From the NCBI RefSeq assembly GCF_000003815.2, contig NC_049989.1, forward strand, positions 22,375,407 to 22,403,553: a stretch of DNA of 28,147 nucleotides, written 5' to 3'. The translations under genes and the position numbers were made by a program. Positions 1-8,472 of this stretch are shown here, one piece after another. Source of the DNA: Branchiostoma floridae. Its lineage: Eukaryota; Chordata; Leptocardii; Amphioxiformes; Branchiostomatidae. The notes beneath the pieces were generated by a model. The model ran no database searches. It saw only the letters and a list, made by a program, of their open reading frames with translations, and was not told the origin of the DNA. How positions within the stretch are numbered: the first letter of the stretch is position 1; every line of letters begins with the position of its first letter.

Positions 1-826
1 AGGATGCGCTCTGGCTTAGAGCGCTTTTGGGATAGAAGCGCATTTAGGATGCAGGCCTATCCCAGATGTGCTTATCCTAAAAGGGCTTTTGGGATGAAGT
101 ACATTTGGGATAGATCACTGCCCCAGGTCTGAGACACCATTAAAAGATCAGACTTATTTTGGAAGTGCTACAGGTTTTTCAGGTGGTATAGCTCGTATAG
201 CTCGTAAGCAAATTCTCATAGTCACAGATTTGATTATATGGGATATACCTTTTCTACCGTCTATCATACATGCAGCGTGGCCTTAGTGGAAGGGAAGAGC
301 AGTTTTTTTCAAAGTTTTGTCTGCTTCATGCTCACGTGTCCTTTATAAACGTGATTGTTTACATCTTTGGTAAAGATTTAGTTCTTTTGTACTTGTTTGA
401 CCGTATTACCTAACGTGAATAGTCAGCCATAAATTACAACATTTGGAGCAAAATGTGAACTTTTGTGCATATATATGGGCAATCTTTTGTGGCAGAGGAA
501 ATGAGTCTTTCAATCATGGAGATCAATTTGATATGATGAAGTCTAAGACTAAAGATCCTTGATATTTGATAATGATTGTTTGAAAGCAACTATGGTTTCT
601 TTTGAAATTGCTGTACTTACCTTTTAGTGTAATTCTCCCTAGAGGGTAAATGCCAACACAATTCAGACCTGACTAAAAGTCTGTAACATGGTATATTAAT
701 AAAGATTTCAGATAAAAGACACGCGTCGTCATTTTATTTTATCTTTATTTCTGCTTTATGTATCCAGGGTAGACCAGCTCAGTGATTTTGTAATGCTTTT
801 ATTTAAAGTGGAATTTTTTTTTGTGC
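1..826. other. Non-coding upstream region of LRR-A
   Basis: No gene is supported here. The first 125 bases hold two loose copies of a motif built on 'gcttttgggat' followed by 'catttgggat' or 'catttaggat' (about 26-55 and 86-117). The rest is AT-rich, and its end is the presumed intron tail before the splice acceptor of LRR-A. It shows no clear similarity to the upstream regions of the other LRR genes, so the left unit either diverges here or starts outside the window. Confidence 0.5.
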
Positions 827-828
827 AG
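811..828 (+). promoter_or_regulatory. 3' splice acceptor before the LRR-A coding exon
   Basis: A run of nine T leads into 'gtgcag', giving AG at 827-828, 31 bases before the ATG at 860. LRR-B (AG at 8441-8442) and LRR-C (AG at 22364-22365) have an acceptor at nearly the same distance. This suggests a non-coding first exon, an intron in the 5' leader, and the full reading frame in one exon. Splicing is inferred and no transcript is available. Confidence 0.55.
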
Positions 829-859
829 TGGAGAATAAGTATCCTCGTGCGGGTTGAAC

Positions 860-2179
860 ATGATGGGGAAGAGGCTGCTGGTTCTGCTGCTGATCGTCCT
901 GAAGGAGGCTGGACCGACAGCAGCGCAAACCTGCAGCAGCAGATGTTCATCCACATCCTGTACCTGCAGCAACATGGGCCTCACCAGCGTCCCCCAGGAC
1001 CTGCCTACAACCATCACTCGCCTTGACTTGGAAAACAACTCCATCTCAATCTTGAGTCAGGCTGATTTTTCAAGATATGAAAGCTTATATTATTTACACC
1101 TGCACAGAAATCAGATCTCCATAATCAATAATGGAACATTTCAGGACTTGTCTAACTTAACTTTCCTAGCCCTTAGAGATAATCAGTTAGCGAATCTCCA
1201 TGCAAACGCATTTGTGGGACTTAGTAACCTGTATGCGTTGTACCTTGACAATAACCAGGTGAGCAGCCTTCCAGCTGATATATTTGTGGGACTTGGTAAC
1301 CTGGATACGTTAAGACTTCACAATAACCAGTTGAACAGCCTTCCAGCTGATGTATTTGAGGGACTTGGTAACCTCACATTCTTGTCCCTTAACGATAATC
1401 AGTTGAGCAGCCTTCCAGCTGGTATATTTGAGGGACTTGGTAACCTGGGGGGGTTGGACCTTAGCAATAATCAGTTGAACAGCCTTCCAGCTGGTATATT
1501 TGAGGGACTTGGTAACCTGTGGTGGTTGGACCTTAACGATAATCAGTTGAGCAGCCTTCCAGCTGGTATATTTGAGGGACTTGGTAACCTGTGGTGGTTG
1601 GACCTTAACGATAATCAGTTGAGCAGCCTTCCAGCTGGTATATTTGAGGGACTTGGTATCCTCGAATTCTTGTTCCTTAACGATAATCAGTTGAGCAGCC
1701 TCCCGGCTGATACATTCACAGTGTTGGCCGCCCTTATTAACTTACAAGCCATTAGCAACAACCCCTGGCAGTGTGACTGCAACATGCTTCCCTTTAAAGA
1801 ACTGATGACAGGGTCTCATGTCTTTGAATACCTGATCATTTGTGCCGGACCCGCTAACCTTACAGGTCTAAGCTTGCTATACGATGTTACACCTGAAGAT
1901 ATGATCTGTGTGGAGACCACAAAAGCTCCCTCCACTTTAAGAACCTCGACCCCAGCGTCTACCCCTAACCTTGCAGCAAGTTGCAGCAGTGAAAGCGACA
2001 GAATCTTTTGGAAGAAGTGTATCGCCAAACAGTTTTGGAAGAAAGCTAGTTGCAGGAAGAGGTGCCGTAAGTGCCGCAAGAAATGCAGTAAATGCAGCAA
2101 GAAGTTTCGGAAGGTTTGTCCAGATCAAGCAACACGTCCGAACACATGTCTCCAAAAATTCAGGGAGAAGTGTTCCTAA
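860..2179 (+). CDS. LRR-A: secreted VLR-like LRR protein with Thr/Pro stalk and cationic ten-Cys tail
   Basis: The product is 439 aa. I start at ATG 860 (A at -3, a second ATG follows); the TTG two codons earlier is not needed. Residues 1-22 are a signal peptide (MMGKRLLVLLLIVLK, then AAQ). C25, C29, C34 and C36 form an LRRNT. About ten 24-residue LRRs follow (about 52-300), consensus LxxLxLxxNQLSSLPAGIF. The LRRCT starts at N301-P-W-Q-C305-D-C307 and ends at C350. Residues 351-374 are a Thr/Pro-rich stalk, and 375-439 a tail with ten Cys and about 23 Lys/Arg against four acidic residues. There is no transmembrane helix or visible GPI signal. The order matches agnathan VLRs (signal, LRRNT, LRRs, LRRCT, stalk, Cys-rich end). 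A secreted recognition protein, possibly disulfide-linked or antimicrobial, is inference. It could also be a non-immune secreted LRR protein. Confidence 0.9.
   Translation: MMGKRLLVLLLIVLKEAGPTAAQTCSSRCSSTSCTCSNMGLTSVPQDLPTTITRLDLENNSISILSQADFSRYESLYYLHLHRNQISIINNGTFQDLSNLTFLALRDNQLANLHANAFVGLSNLYALYLDNNQVSSLPADIFVGLGNLDTLRLHNNQLNSLPADVFEGLGNLTFLSLNDNQLSSLPAGIFEGLGNLGGLDLSNNQLNSLPAGIFEGLGNLWWLDLNDNQLSSLPAGIFEGLGNLWWLDLNDNQLSSLPAGIFEGLGILEFLFLNDNQLSSLPADTFTVLAALINLQAISNNPWQCDCNMLPFKELMTGSHVFEYLIICAGPANLTGLSLLYDVTPEDMICVETTKAPSTLRTSTPASTPNLAASCSSESDRIFWKKCIAKQFWKKASCRKRCRKCRKKCSKCSKKFRKVCPDQATRPNTCLQKFREKCS
1261..1764 (+). repeat. 72-bp in-frame LRR cassettes inside LRR-A (seven in register)
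   Basis: The motif 'ga(g/a)cagccttcc' or 'ga(g/a)cagcctccc' recurs at 1261, 1333, 1405, 1477, 1549, 1621 and 1693, exactly 72 bases apart, which is one 24-residue LRR. Copies starting at 1477 and 1549 differ by a single base. Differences between copies cluster in the short segment for the LxxLxL strand (residue sets GG/D, WW/D, EF/F, TF/S, DT/R, YA/Y), while the segment for SSLPAGIFEGLGN is almost constant. Confidence 0.9.
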
Positions 2180-2202
2180 ACTTTTGAATCCCGGTCAGAA
2201 GC

Positions 2203-2208
2203 AATAAA
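2203..2208 (+). terminator. Possible proximal poly(A) signal of LRR-A
   Basis: AATAAA lies 23 bases after the LRR-A stop codon, with 'aaaacagctgcaaaaac' next. It could give a very short 3' UTR. LRR-B and LRR-C lack an equivalent hexamer here, so the conserved distal signal near 4557 is an alternative. Confidence 0.3.
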
Positions 2209-2580
2209 ACAGCTGCAAAAACAGGTGTCACACACTTTAGGCAGGTTTCTCAAGCTTTAAACATGTGTAATGAGCTTTAAAACAGTTGCCGCAAGCTTTC
2301 AACGGGCGCTACAGTTAAAAATAGGTGCAGAATGCTTTAAAATTCTAAAAGCTTTAAACAGGTGCCAGAAGATTACAACGGGTACCACAAACCTTTAACA
2401 GGAACTACAATGTTTCAACAAGTGAAAAACGCTCTATACAGGTGTTTATACAAAATTTGAATAGATGCCACAGTATTACGCTAACATAAGCTTTAAACAG
2501 GTGTTACAAGCATAAAAACAGCTGCAACAAACTTTTGAAAGGTGCCACAAGCTTTAAAACAGGTGTCCCAACAAGGCATT
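2205..2580 (+). repeat. Degenerate 21-bp minisatellite after LRR-A
   Basis: Loosely repeated units resembling 'ctttaaaacaggtgccacaag' start right behind the stop codon. They are related to the cleaner 21-bp array at 23947-24190 behind LRR-C, so this repeat family belongs to the gene unit and is not a chance local expansion. Confidence 0.6.
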
Positions 2581-2609
2581 TTCCCCTGTATGTATGTAAA
2601 TGTTCGCAT

Positions 2610-3065
2610 GTAGATGAGCCTACCAAAACTGTAGGTACATGTAGTTTAGAGGTGCTTAACAAAAACTGTAGGTACATGTAGGTTTAGAGGTGCCCACACC
2701 AACCAGTGGAGGTACGTGTAGGTTTAGAGGTGTCAATCCAAACTGTAGGTACGTGTAGCTTTATAGGTGTCTACCAAAAACTGTAGGTACGTGTAAGTTT
2801 AGAGGTGTCTACCCAAAACTGTAGGTACATGTAGGTTTAGAGGTGCCTACCCAAAACTGTAGGTTCATGTAGGTTTAGAGGTGGCTACCCCAAACTGTAT
2901 GTACTTGTAGGTTTAGAGGTGCCTACCCAAAACGGTAGGTACGTGTAGGTTTAGAGGTGCCCACCAAAAACTGTAGATACATGTAGGCTTAGGTGTCTAC
3001 CCAAAACTGTAGGTACATGTAGGTTTAGAGGTGCCTACCCAAAACGTTTGGTACATGTACGTTTG
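2610..3065 (+). repeat. 38-bp minisatellite after LRR-A (about 12 units)
   Basis: Tandem units read 'gtaggtacatgtaggtttag' followed by 'aggtgcctacccaaaact'. The same family follows LRR-B, LRR-B' and LRR-C. Each unit could fold: GTAGGTAC near the start pairs in RNA with GTGCCTAC near the end (one G-U pair). Confidence 0.9.
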
Positions 3066-4550
3066 GTTATGATTTATCATCATGTGTCAGAAAAAAGGAA
3101 TGAGCCACAAAAGACTACGTACAGATGGTTCTTGGTTCCACAACTACATACCGTTGTATGAAACCATGGCAGCTGATACTGGAGGACCCCCACAGGTTAT
3201 TAAGACTTAGTATAAGAATCACAATTCAAGAACTTAAAAGATTGTCCCGAGTCCCACGCATACTGCAGCCTTATATAATGGAACTGGTTCAAATTACCGT
3301 GAATGAGAAGTCAGTAATGAAAGAAATGCCCACATCCCCACAAGCATGCAAACAGGGCGTGACATTATATCTGGTCCATGCGTTTCCATGTATGAGAATT
3401 TGACAATCAGGATGTATAAAGTTGGACCACAGTTCCACAAGTATAAAAATATACAATGATATCAGTAACTATACTGACAACAGAGCTGCTCCACCTGTAT
3501 GCATCTCTAGAAGCTGCCCCACATATATTAGAACTGTCGTCTCAGTAACAGATAACGGTAACAGAGGTATAGCTTACAGCCATAGAAACTGGTTGAACTG
3601 GTTATCAGTGGAAGAATGGAGACTGCAGGATGCTCATGGCAGAACTGATGTACGATGTTTCGTCCCAAGAATGTATTTTCTTCCATATCACACATAACTA
3701 CGAAGATCTGTGTTACCCAACGATTTGTGATACGATTGAGAATTTTATTTAAAAACATTGTATCCGGGCATTATCAGTCTTTCAGGCATTATCAATATGT
3801 CATCTTTATGGTAAGATCTTTGTTTTAAAAATGTTATGTTGAAAGTTCTTCTTCATTATGTAACTTGTTTTTTCCATGAACTTTACGTACTTATAAAGTC
3901 TACTGCAATTTCATAACTTTATTAATTACCTATATAATGATTTTATACAGAACAAATATCATGATCTCTTGTACTTGTTTAACTTCCATATATAACATGA
4001 GCTTAACATTGTTAATTCTTACTGACGACTTTGTGATCAAAGAATGAATCTTTTAACGTTTCTTTGAAACGTTATAATTTTGTCATATACAGCATTTTCT
4101 GTTAACAACTATTGTACAATCCTGAAAAATGTTAGTTTTCCTCAGAAGCTATTTGTTAAAATTAGAAACATTACATTGTCAACTTCCCCATTCAGTAGTA
4201 ACCTTATGTTAAATCTCTTAGTACTCCCAAATAACACAGTATTTCATACATACACAGCTGTAATGTTCTGATAAACCACTGCACGTTTGTTATAAATAGC
4301 TGATTGATTTCTCAGTCATAAATGTTTACTGTTAGAGAATATCATTGATGAAAAATAACACTTGTTACTGTCTGACTATAACATAGTTATAAGACTAGAG
4401 ATAATTCTATGGTGAAAGGATTTCATTGCTAAACTAAGTGCACGATTTAACGTGTACTTTTTGGTGTTTCAAACTTGTGTAAAGGAGCTCAACTTATTGC
4501 TCATTTAGTACTATTTACAACTAATTATATATTTTATGGTGAAACAAAAT
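3066..4550. other. Conserved non-coding 3' flank, unit 1
   Basis: This stretch aligns by eye with about 10290-10652, 14745-16300 (unit 2) and 25080-27090 (unit 3). A shared anchor is 'gtcgtctcagtaacaga' with 'agactgcaggat' behind it, and another is 'ttactgacgactttgtgatcaaag'. Short open frames here (for example 3125-3403) are not kept in the other units, so I see no gene. Confidence 0.6.
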
Positions 4551-4556
4551 GGGTTG

Positions 4557-4644
4557 AATAAAAGTTCCAAAGGGGAACTAAAAGCCTGTCTCCAGCGTTG
4601 TTAATGACTGATGATTGTGGTGCAGGTGTGTAGGTTGGTTTGTT
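4557..4644 (+). terminator. Conserved 3'-end element, unit 1
   Basis: AATAAA at 4557-4562 is followed at once by AGTTCC-aaagg-GGAACT (4563-4579), a perfect 6-bp inverted repeat. A GT-rich stretch comes 35-65 bases on (4615-4644, 'tgtggtgcaggtgtgtagg'). The order is kept in all three units within otherwise diverged flank. It looks like a poly(A) signal with its downstream element. Its link to the LRR transcript more than 2 kb upstream is inference. Confidence 0.45.
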
Positions 4645-5370
4645 AAAAGTTAAAGAGCTTCAAATTCCAGATGGTGCATAGGGCGGAGCCCTTCTCTGTT
4701 TTAATAGCCCTTGGGCCACACAGCTTTGTGCAATCACTACAGCAAGAGGATATTCCACTGGTAGTGGTGTGTGTTCAACTACCATACTCCATTTTATCCA
4801 GCATAGAATAGTGTTTTAGAGACTATATCAAAGAAGTGATGTATATAACCAACAAAGAGAGACATGAAATCCTTTAGATGTATTTCCTATAGACAGGCCA
4901 ATGGGCATACATGTACAATGCAATTAACTGCCCTAAGATTTGGAAGATTTGCTTCTTATTCTCACAATTAGAATCATGAGGCTCTGAGTTTGAATTTTAT
5001 AAAAGGCCCTAAGTGTTGCGCCTATGGAAAAATAAGTATACTTTGTATAATTTTCCTACTCAACTCAATTGAAAATGAATGGAGGTCCCACTAGTATTTT
5101 TGAGGAGAGCTGCTCCTCGGAAATGTAAAAGAACCCAACCTATCACCTTCAAGAGCAGTGGTCCTTTTCAATGTAAGCAGATAAATCTAACAGTCTAGTC
5201 TTGGAACAATGGTAATTATTTGCTATGTTTGAAGGCAGTTACCAATTATCCAAATAAACAAGGCTCTTTCCCAAATCGCTCTAATGTATTACTTTAAAAT
5301 GATTGAAGACAAGAAATCAAAGGTCCTGTTTGGTATCACCTTAACGTAATTTCGTAAACAGCAAGTGTTG
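4645..5370. other. Conserved distal 3' flank, unit 1
   Basis: No gene is seen. It aligns with 16395-17080 (shared anchors 'gatggtgcatagggcgga' and 'tagcccttgggccacaca'). Similarity between the two units stops near 5370 and 17085, which marks the right edge of the repeated unit. Confidence 0.55.
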
Positions 5371-5503
5371 AAAATCTAATTAATAGATTCCATTACACAT
5401 TGCAATGTAGCCTCATTTCAGGACTTTTCCTTCTGGTTTCATGTTCATCTTCCAGTTAAACATTTTTTAGAAACTGAAAACAGCAAATTTCGCTGGAGCG
5501 GTC

Positions 5504-5697
5504 TCAAGTCAGGCCTAGCTGTCCCTTCCACGTCTCCAGCTGCTTCAGTGTGATGTTGTTCCCGCCACAAACCACCACCACTACAGACGTGACGCCCCCT
5601 GGCAGTCTGCCCTGGTCCTGCAGTCTGGAGATTACAGGACTGTAGATCGCTGCCAGGGCTGCACCGCAGGCCGGCTCCACTAGGAGGCGCTCATCAT
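5504..5697 (-). CDS. Terminal exon of an L-serine dehydratase/threonine deaminase-like gene (orphan fragment)
   Basis: The frame gives DDERLLVEPACGAALAAIYS, then a CGGNNI motif, ending GQLGLT and TGA at 5506-5504. This matches the C-terminus of the PLP-dependent SDS/SDSL family, which converts serine or threonine to pyruvate or 2-oxobutyrate plus ammonia in the cytosol. VEPACGAAL and CGG(N/S)NI are hallmarks of that family's C-terminal part. On the minus strand a polypyrimidine stretch ending 'tccctag' abuts codon GAT, so the exon probably starts at 5697. No upstream exon is recognisable at higher coordinates, where LRR unit 2 begins, and there is no copy between units 2 and 3. It is either a stranded exon or the end of a gene split by the unit. 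Confidence 0.75.
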
Positions 5698-5734
5698 CTA
5701 GGGACATAGGGGAGGTTGAGAGTTGTTTTTATGA

Positions 5735-5850
5735 CCTTCAGCCTCGGCTACCTTCGGCATCCATCGGAACGTTCGGCACCCACTCGGGTGATCTCGGGTT
5801 CTAGAATTTCGGGTCATACTCGGAACATCAACCCGCAGTTCTGCACGGGC
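5735..5850. other. TCGG-rich left edge of LRR unit 2
   Basis: Dense TCGG spacing ('ccttcggcatcc', 'tcggaacg', 'tcggcacccactcgg') recurs at about 18027-18130 before unit 3. Upstream of it the two regions are unrelated (SDS exon here, other DNA there), so it marks the left boundary of the duplicated unit. Confidence 0.55.
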
Positions 5851-6085
5851 GATTCAACAATTCCTCGGTCTGACGCCTGTGGTTAAAGTGCAAAGGATTA
5901 TTTAGAAAGTCAAATTCTGTAAAACTAAACAGTTAGCTCTGTAACAAACACATTTTAGCGACACAAACAACAGTTTAGGTTCACCTGGCTTGTGCAGTAA
6001 TTACCACCGGTTTATCGCCCAGAGGCAAGTAAGACAATATTAGGCAGCCTGACCTCTGATCTGACCTCTAAACCTAGTCCAACCA

Positions 6086-6193
6086 CTATCTATGGTGTAC
6101 ATCGCACATAAGACGCTCCCCGACACGCACATACGACGCGACGCGCCCCGACACGTTAACCTGTTCTTGGACTGAAGAGCCGAGATCTGCCAT
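6086..6193 (-). other. Conserved short minus-strand frame in a CpG-rich block, unit 2
   Basis: ATG at 6193 opens a 35-codon frame beginning MADLGSSVQE. The counterpart in unit 3 (19209-19057) begins with the same ten residues and runs 50 codons. The block is CpG-rich, unlike its surroundings, and could be a first exon read away from the LRR gene. I do not recognise the peptide. Near-identity of the two copies may reflect only DNA homology. Confidence 0.2.
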
Positions 6194-6350
6194 CCCTCCG
6201 CACCTTGGTGAGTCCTCCTGTTTCTCCCCAGTCCTGCGCATGTGTCATAGATGGTGTCATTTCTGCATTTACGGATGAAAAAAGCTGTTTGAAGAAAAGT
6301 TTGGTTTCAGCGACAAAACACTGGCCACTACGTCACTTCAAAATGGCGAC
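6110..6350 (+). promoter_or_regulatory. Candidate CpG-rich promoter and leader exon of LRR-B
   Basis: CpG-dense DNA ('acgcacatacgacgcgacgcg') is followed by a strong 5' splice site, ttg|GTGAGT at 6208, then TACGTCAC (6329-6336, CRE-like) and AAAATGGCG (6340-6348, a YY1-type site). The same set occurs at 19135-19364 before LRR-C. A leader exon here could splice to the acceptor at 8442. Promoter function is inferred from motifs and conservation only. Confidence 0.3.
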
Positions 6351-8250
6351 GAGGAAACATCAGCCATAAATACTGCCAGAACGGTTCCTTCTGTAATCTT
6401 ACAGCCAAATTGTCTATAAATGTTCTTTGAATCTCATTAGTTATGATTCCCAAACATGTTCAAGGGAGATCTGAACGTGAAATATGCCCGAACCTTAGTT
6501 TCACTTTTGTCAGTCTCACATTTTGTAATAAGGTGACAGAACAAAAGTAACACAACGGTAGTGCGAAAAAGATTCATGTTTCATCAATGGAGTCGGGACA
6601 ATACATCATGATCATTCACTGTATTCTGCGTCTGCAGTCATGGGCACGTACGCGACCACATATACATAAAATATTTGCGGAAAACTGTAGCAGTTCGGAC
6701 ACATGTAGCTGGTAAGATTAACGTGCCGTCCCTGGCGGATTTGTTGAAGTGTACGTAAATCAGGCGGGGCACCATTCCAGGTCATTCACCTGTTCAGGTC
6801 AGACTGTAAGGTTTAATTCTACATCCTGCACGAAGCTAGGTACATTCTCTTACCTTTTGCTCACTTCGTGCGCAAGGTTGGTGAAAACAGCATTTCTTTT
6901 AATTTCCCATTCAATCAATTACACTGTAGATGCTTTTTCAAGCCGCAGACTTTTAAATGGTGAATGACTCCTCAGTGTCAGTGAGATGGGAAGTTAGTAG
7001 CCCCCGTTGCAGACGTCGAGTTTGCCGTGAAAACGATTTTGCCCCGCCTTCTTAACAGCATCGTCAGTGACCAAAAACACGGGGTACTTGTGTATAAGAA
7101 GCTTAAGATAAAATAAAAAAAAACATCCGTGCCATTCTGGGCTGTGGTTCATGTTAAGCCCCCCCCCCCCCATTATGTGCAACTTTAAACAAGCATAGAT
7201 CACATGAATCTTTAGAGATACAGTGTAATACAAATTTTGTGCGTTTCTCGGAGTTGCTTATGTCAACAAAACATTCATGTAAGCCCGCCAGCCTGCTGTT
7301 CTCTAGTTTCATTCCTGCTATAAAAAAACCTCTACGTTTGTCAACAAGACGATTTTTTCTAACATGAAGCCAGGCACCACGAAAAGATGTTTTATGTACA
7401 ATCCATGAAGATTTTGTGACGTTTTTAAATTTCGCCCCATTTCCTTCCCCTAATCTTTCTCACCTGTGCTTGATTACATTTGTTAACTTTCCACACCTGC
7501 GCTTGTGATTACTTGATTAGAATAGTCGGCGTGTCCTTAACCTGCCTGACCCCTATCTCAGCAGAGAGTAGTCTGTTCACGTTACCGCCCAGTTGCCCTT
7601 TCCAGTGGTGCGTCATGGCTTTGTGTTTTCATGATATGTGTGCTACACTCACTATTAAACTTTGGTCTGTGTAACTGTTGGGCCTGCCTGGTGTTGTAAC
7701 TGTGTATTTGACTGTTACAGTTATAGCTGTTTACAGCCTTGGCCTGTGTGGCAGTCTATTGTTGCATGGGGAGGAAGATGGGCTGAGATGCTGTATTTGC
7801 TCTCAAGCAAATGTCTACTTTTGTTGCGTTATCTGTATGGCAGAACGTAAAGACAATATACACCATTCGGTGTATGAATTAACCCAAAATGCTCTTATTT
7901 TCTTATAGACATCGTGACCTTGACCTAAGAACTGATTGTGACCTGCTGTCATATTCAGTCTGTAACCAGAGGCGAACCCGAAAATCACTGCCCAGGTGCG
8001 TGCAAGTCTCCCAGATCAACGTTAGTTTACAGGGGCATGAAGCAGGATTGAAGTCAGGTTCATCCTGTAATAGTGCAAAGAAGCCTTATATTATGGATAG
8101 GGTTACTCTGTCAATATTTCAGGTCTTTTAAAGAAGAAGTCACCACAGAGTCTGATGTTGTTTTGACGAAGCCAAATCAATCAGAAATCATCCTGTCAAT
8201 CGTTGATGACGAACTTAATTATATATAATTAAAAGTTGGCACGCAATTCA
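6351..8250. other. Conserved intron/upstream region of LRR-B, no gene
   Basis: From 6568 on, this is repeated almost base for base at 10754-12298 and more loosely at about 19380-22200. A run of 13 C (near 7159) is kept in all three copies. Open frames such as 7678-7908 lack an ATG and change at small indels between units, so I call no gene. Confidence 0.55.
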
Positions 8251-8373
8251 NNNNNNNNNNNNNNNNNNNNNNNNNNNNNNNNNNNNNNNNNNNNNNNNNN
8301 NNNNNNNNNNNNNNNNNNNNNNNNNNNNNNNNNNNNNNNNNNNNNNNNNNNNNNNNNNNNNNNNNNNNNNNNN
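8251..8373. other. Assembly gap (123 N)
   Basis: Unsequenced stretch in the presumed leader intron of LRR-B. The matching part of unit 3 is about 22210-22310. Confidence 0.95.
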
Positions 8374-8430
8374 CATCCATTTTCATTTGTTTCGTGACAA
8401 AGAAATGCCTGTTTGTAGGAGGATACAAAT

Positions 8431-8442
8431 TTCATTTTGTAG
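8431..8442 (+). promoter_or_regulatory. 3' splice acceptor before the LRR-B coding exon
   Basis: 'ttcattttgtag' ends with AG at 8441-8442, 30 bases before ATG 8473. The leader that follows ('tgagaaaagagacagcctt', then 'gagagatcaac') is nearly identical in LRR-C, supporting a shared exon start. Confidence 0.55.
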
Positions 8443-8472
8443 TGAGAAAAGAGACAGCCTTGAGAGATCAAC

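Noticed and set aside
854-859. TTG start two codons upstream of the LRR-A ATG
   Set aside because: Animal genes start at ATG. ATG 860 has a good context and the same MM start as LRR-B and LRR-C.
1816-2155. Minus-strand frames opposite the Cys-rich tail (also 9099-9447 and 13411-13759)
   Set aside because: They are shadows of the plus-strand gene; the plus strand has the signal peptide and LRR domains.
3125-3697. Frames of 91-92 codons in the 3' flank of unit 1
   Set aside because: The homologous DNA in unit 2 is read in other frames with stops, so there is no coding conservation.
6749-7233. Small frames 6749-6967 (+) and 6994-7233 (-), repeated at 10935 and 11180
   Set aside because: Their identity is due to the duplicated block. 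In unit 3 the same DNA has indels that break both frames.
7678-7908. 76-codon hydrophobic frame, also at 11864-12094 and partly at 21658-21873
   Set aside because: It has no ATG at the start, changes through an indel and G run in unit 3, and ends inside a splice-like 'cttatag'. Shared DNA ancestry explains the similarity.
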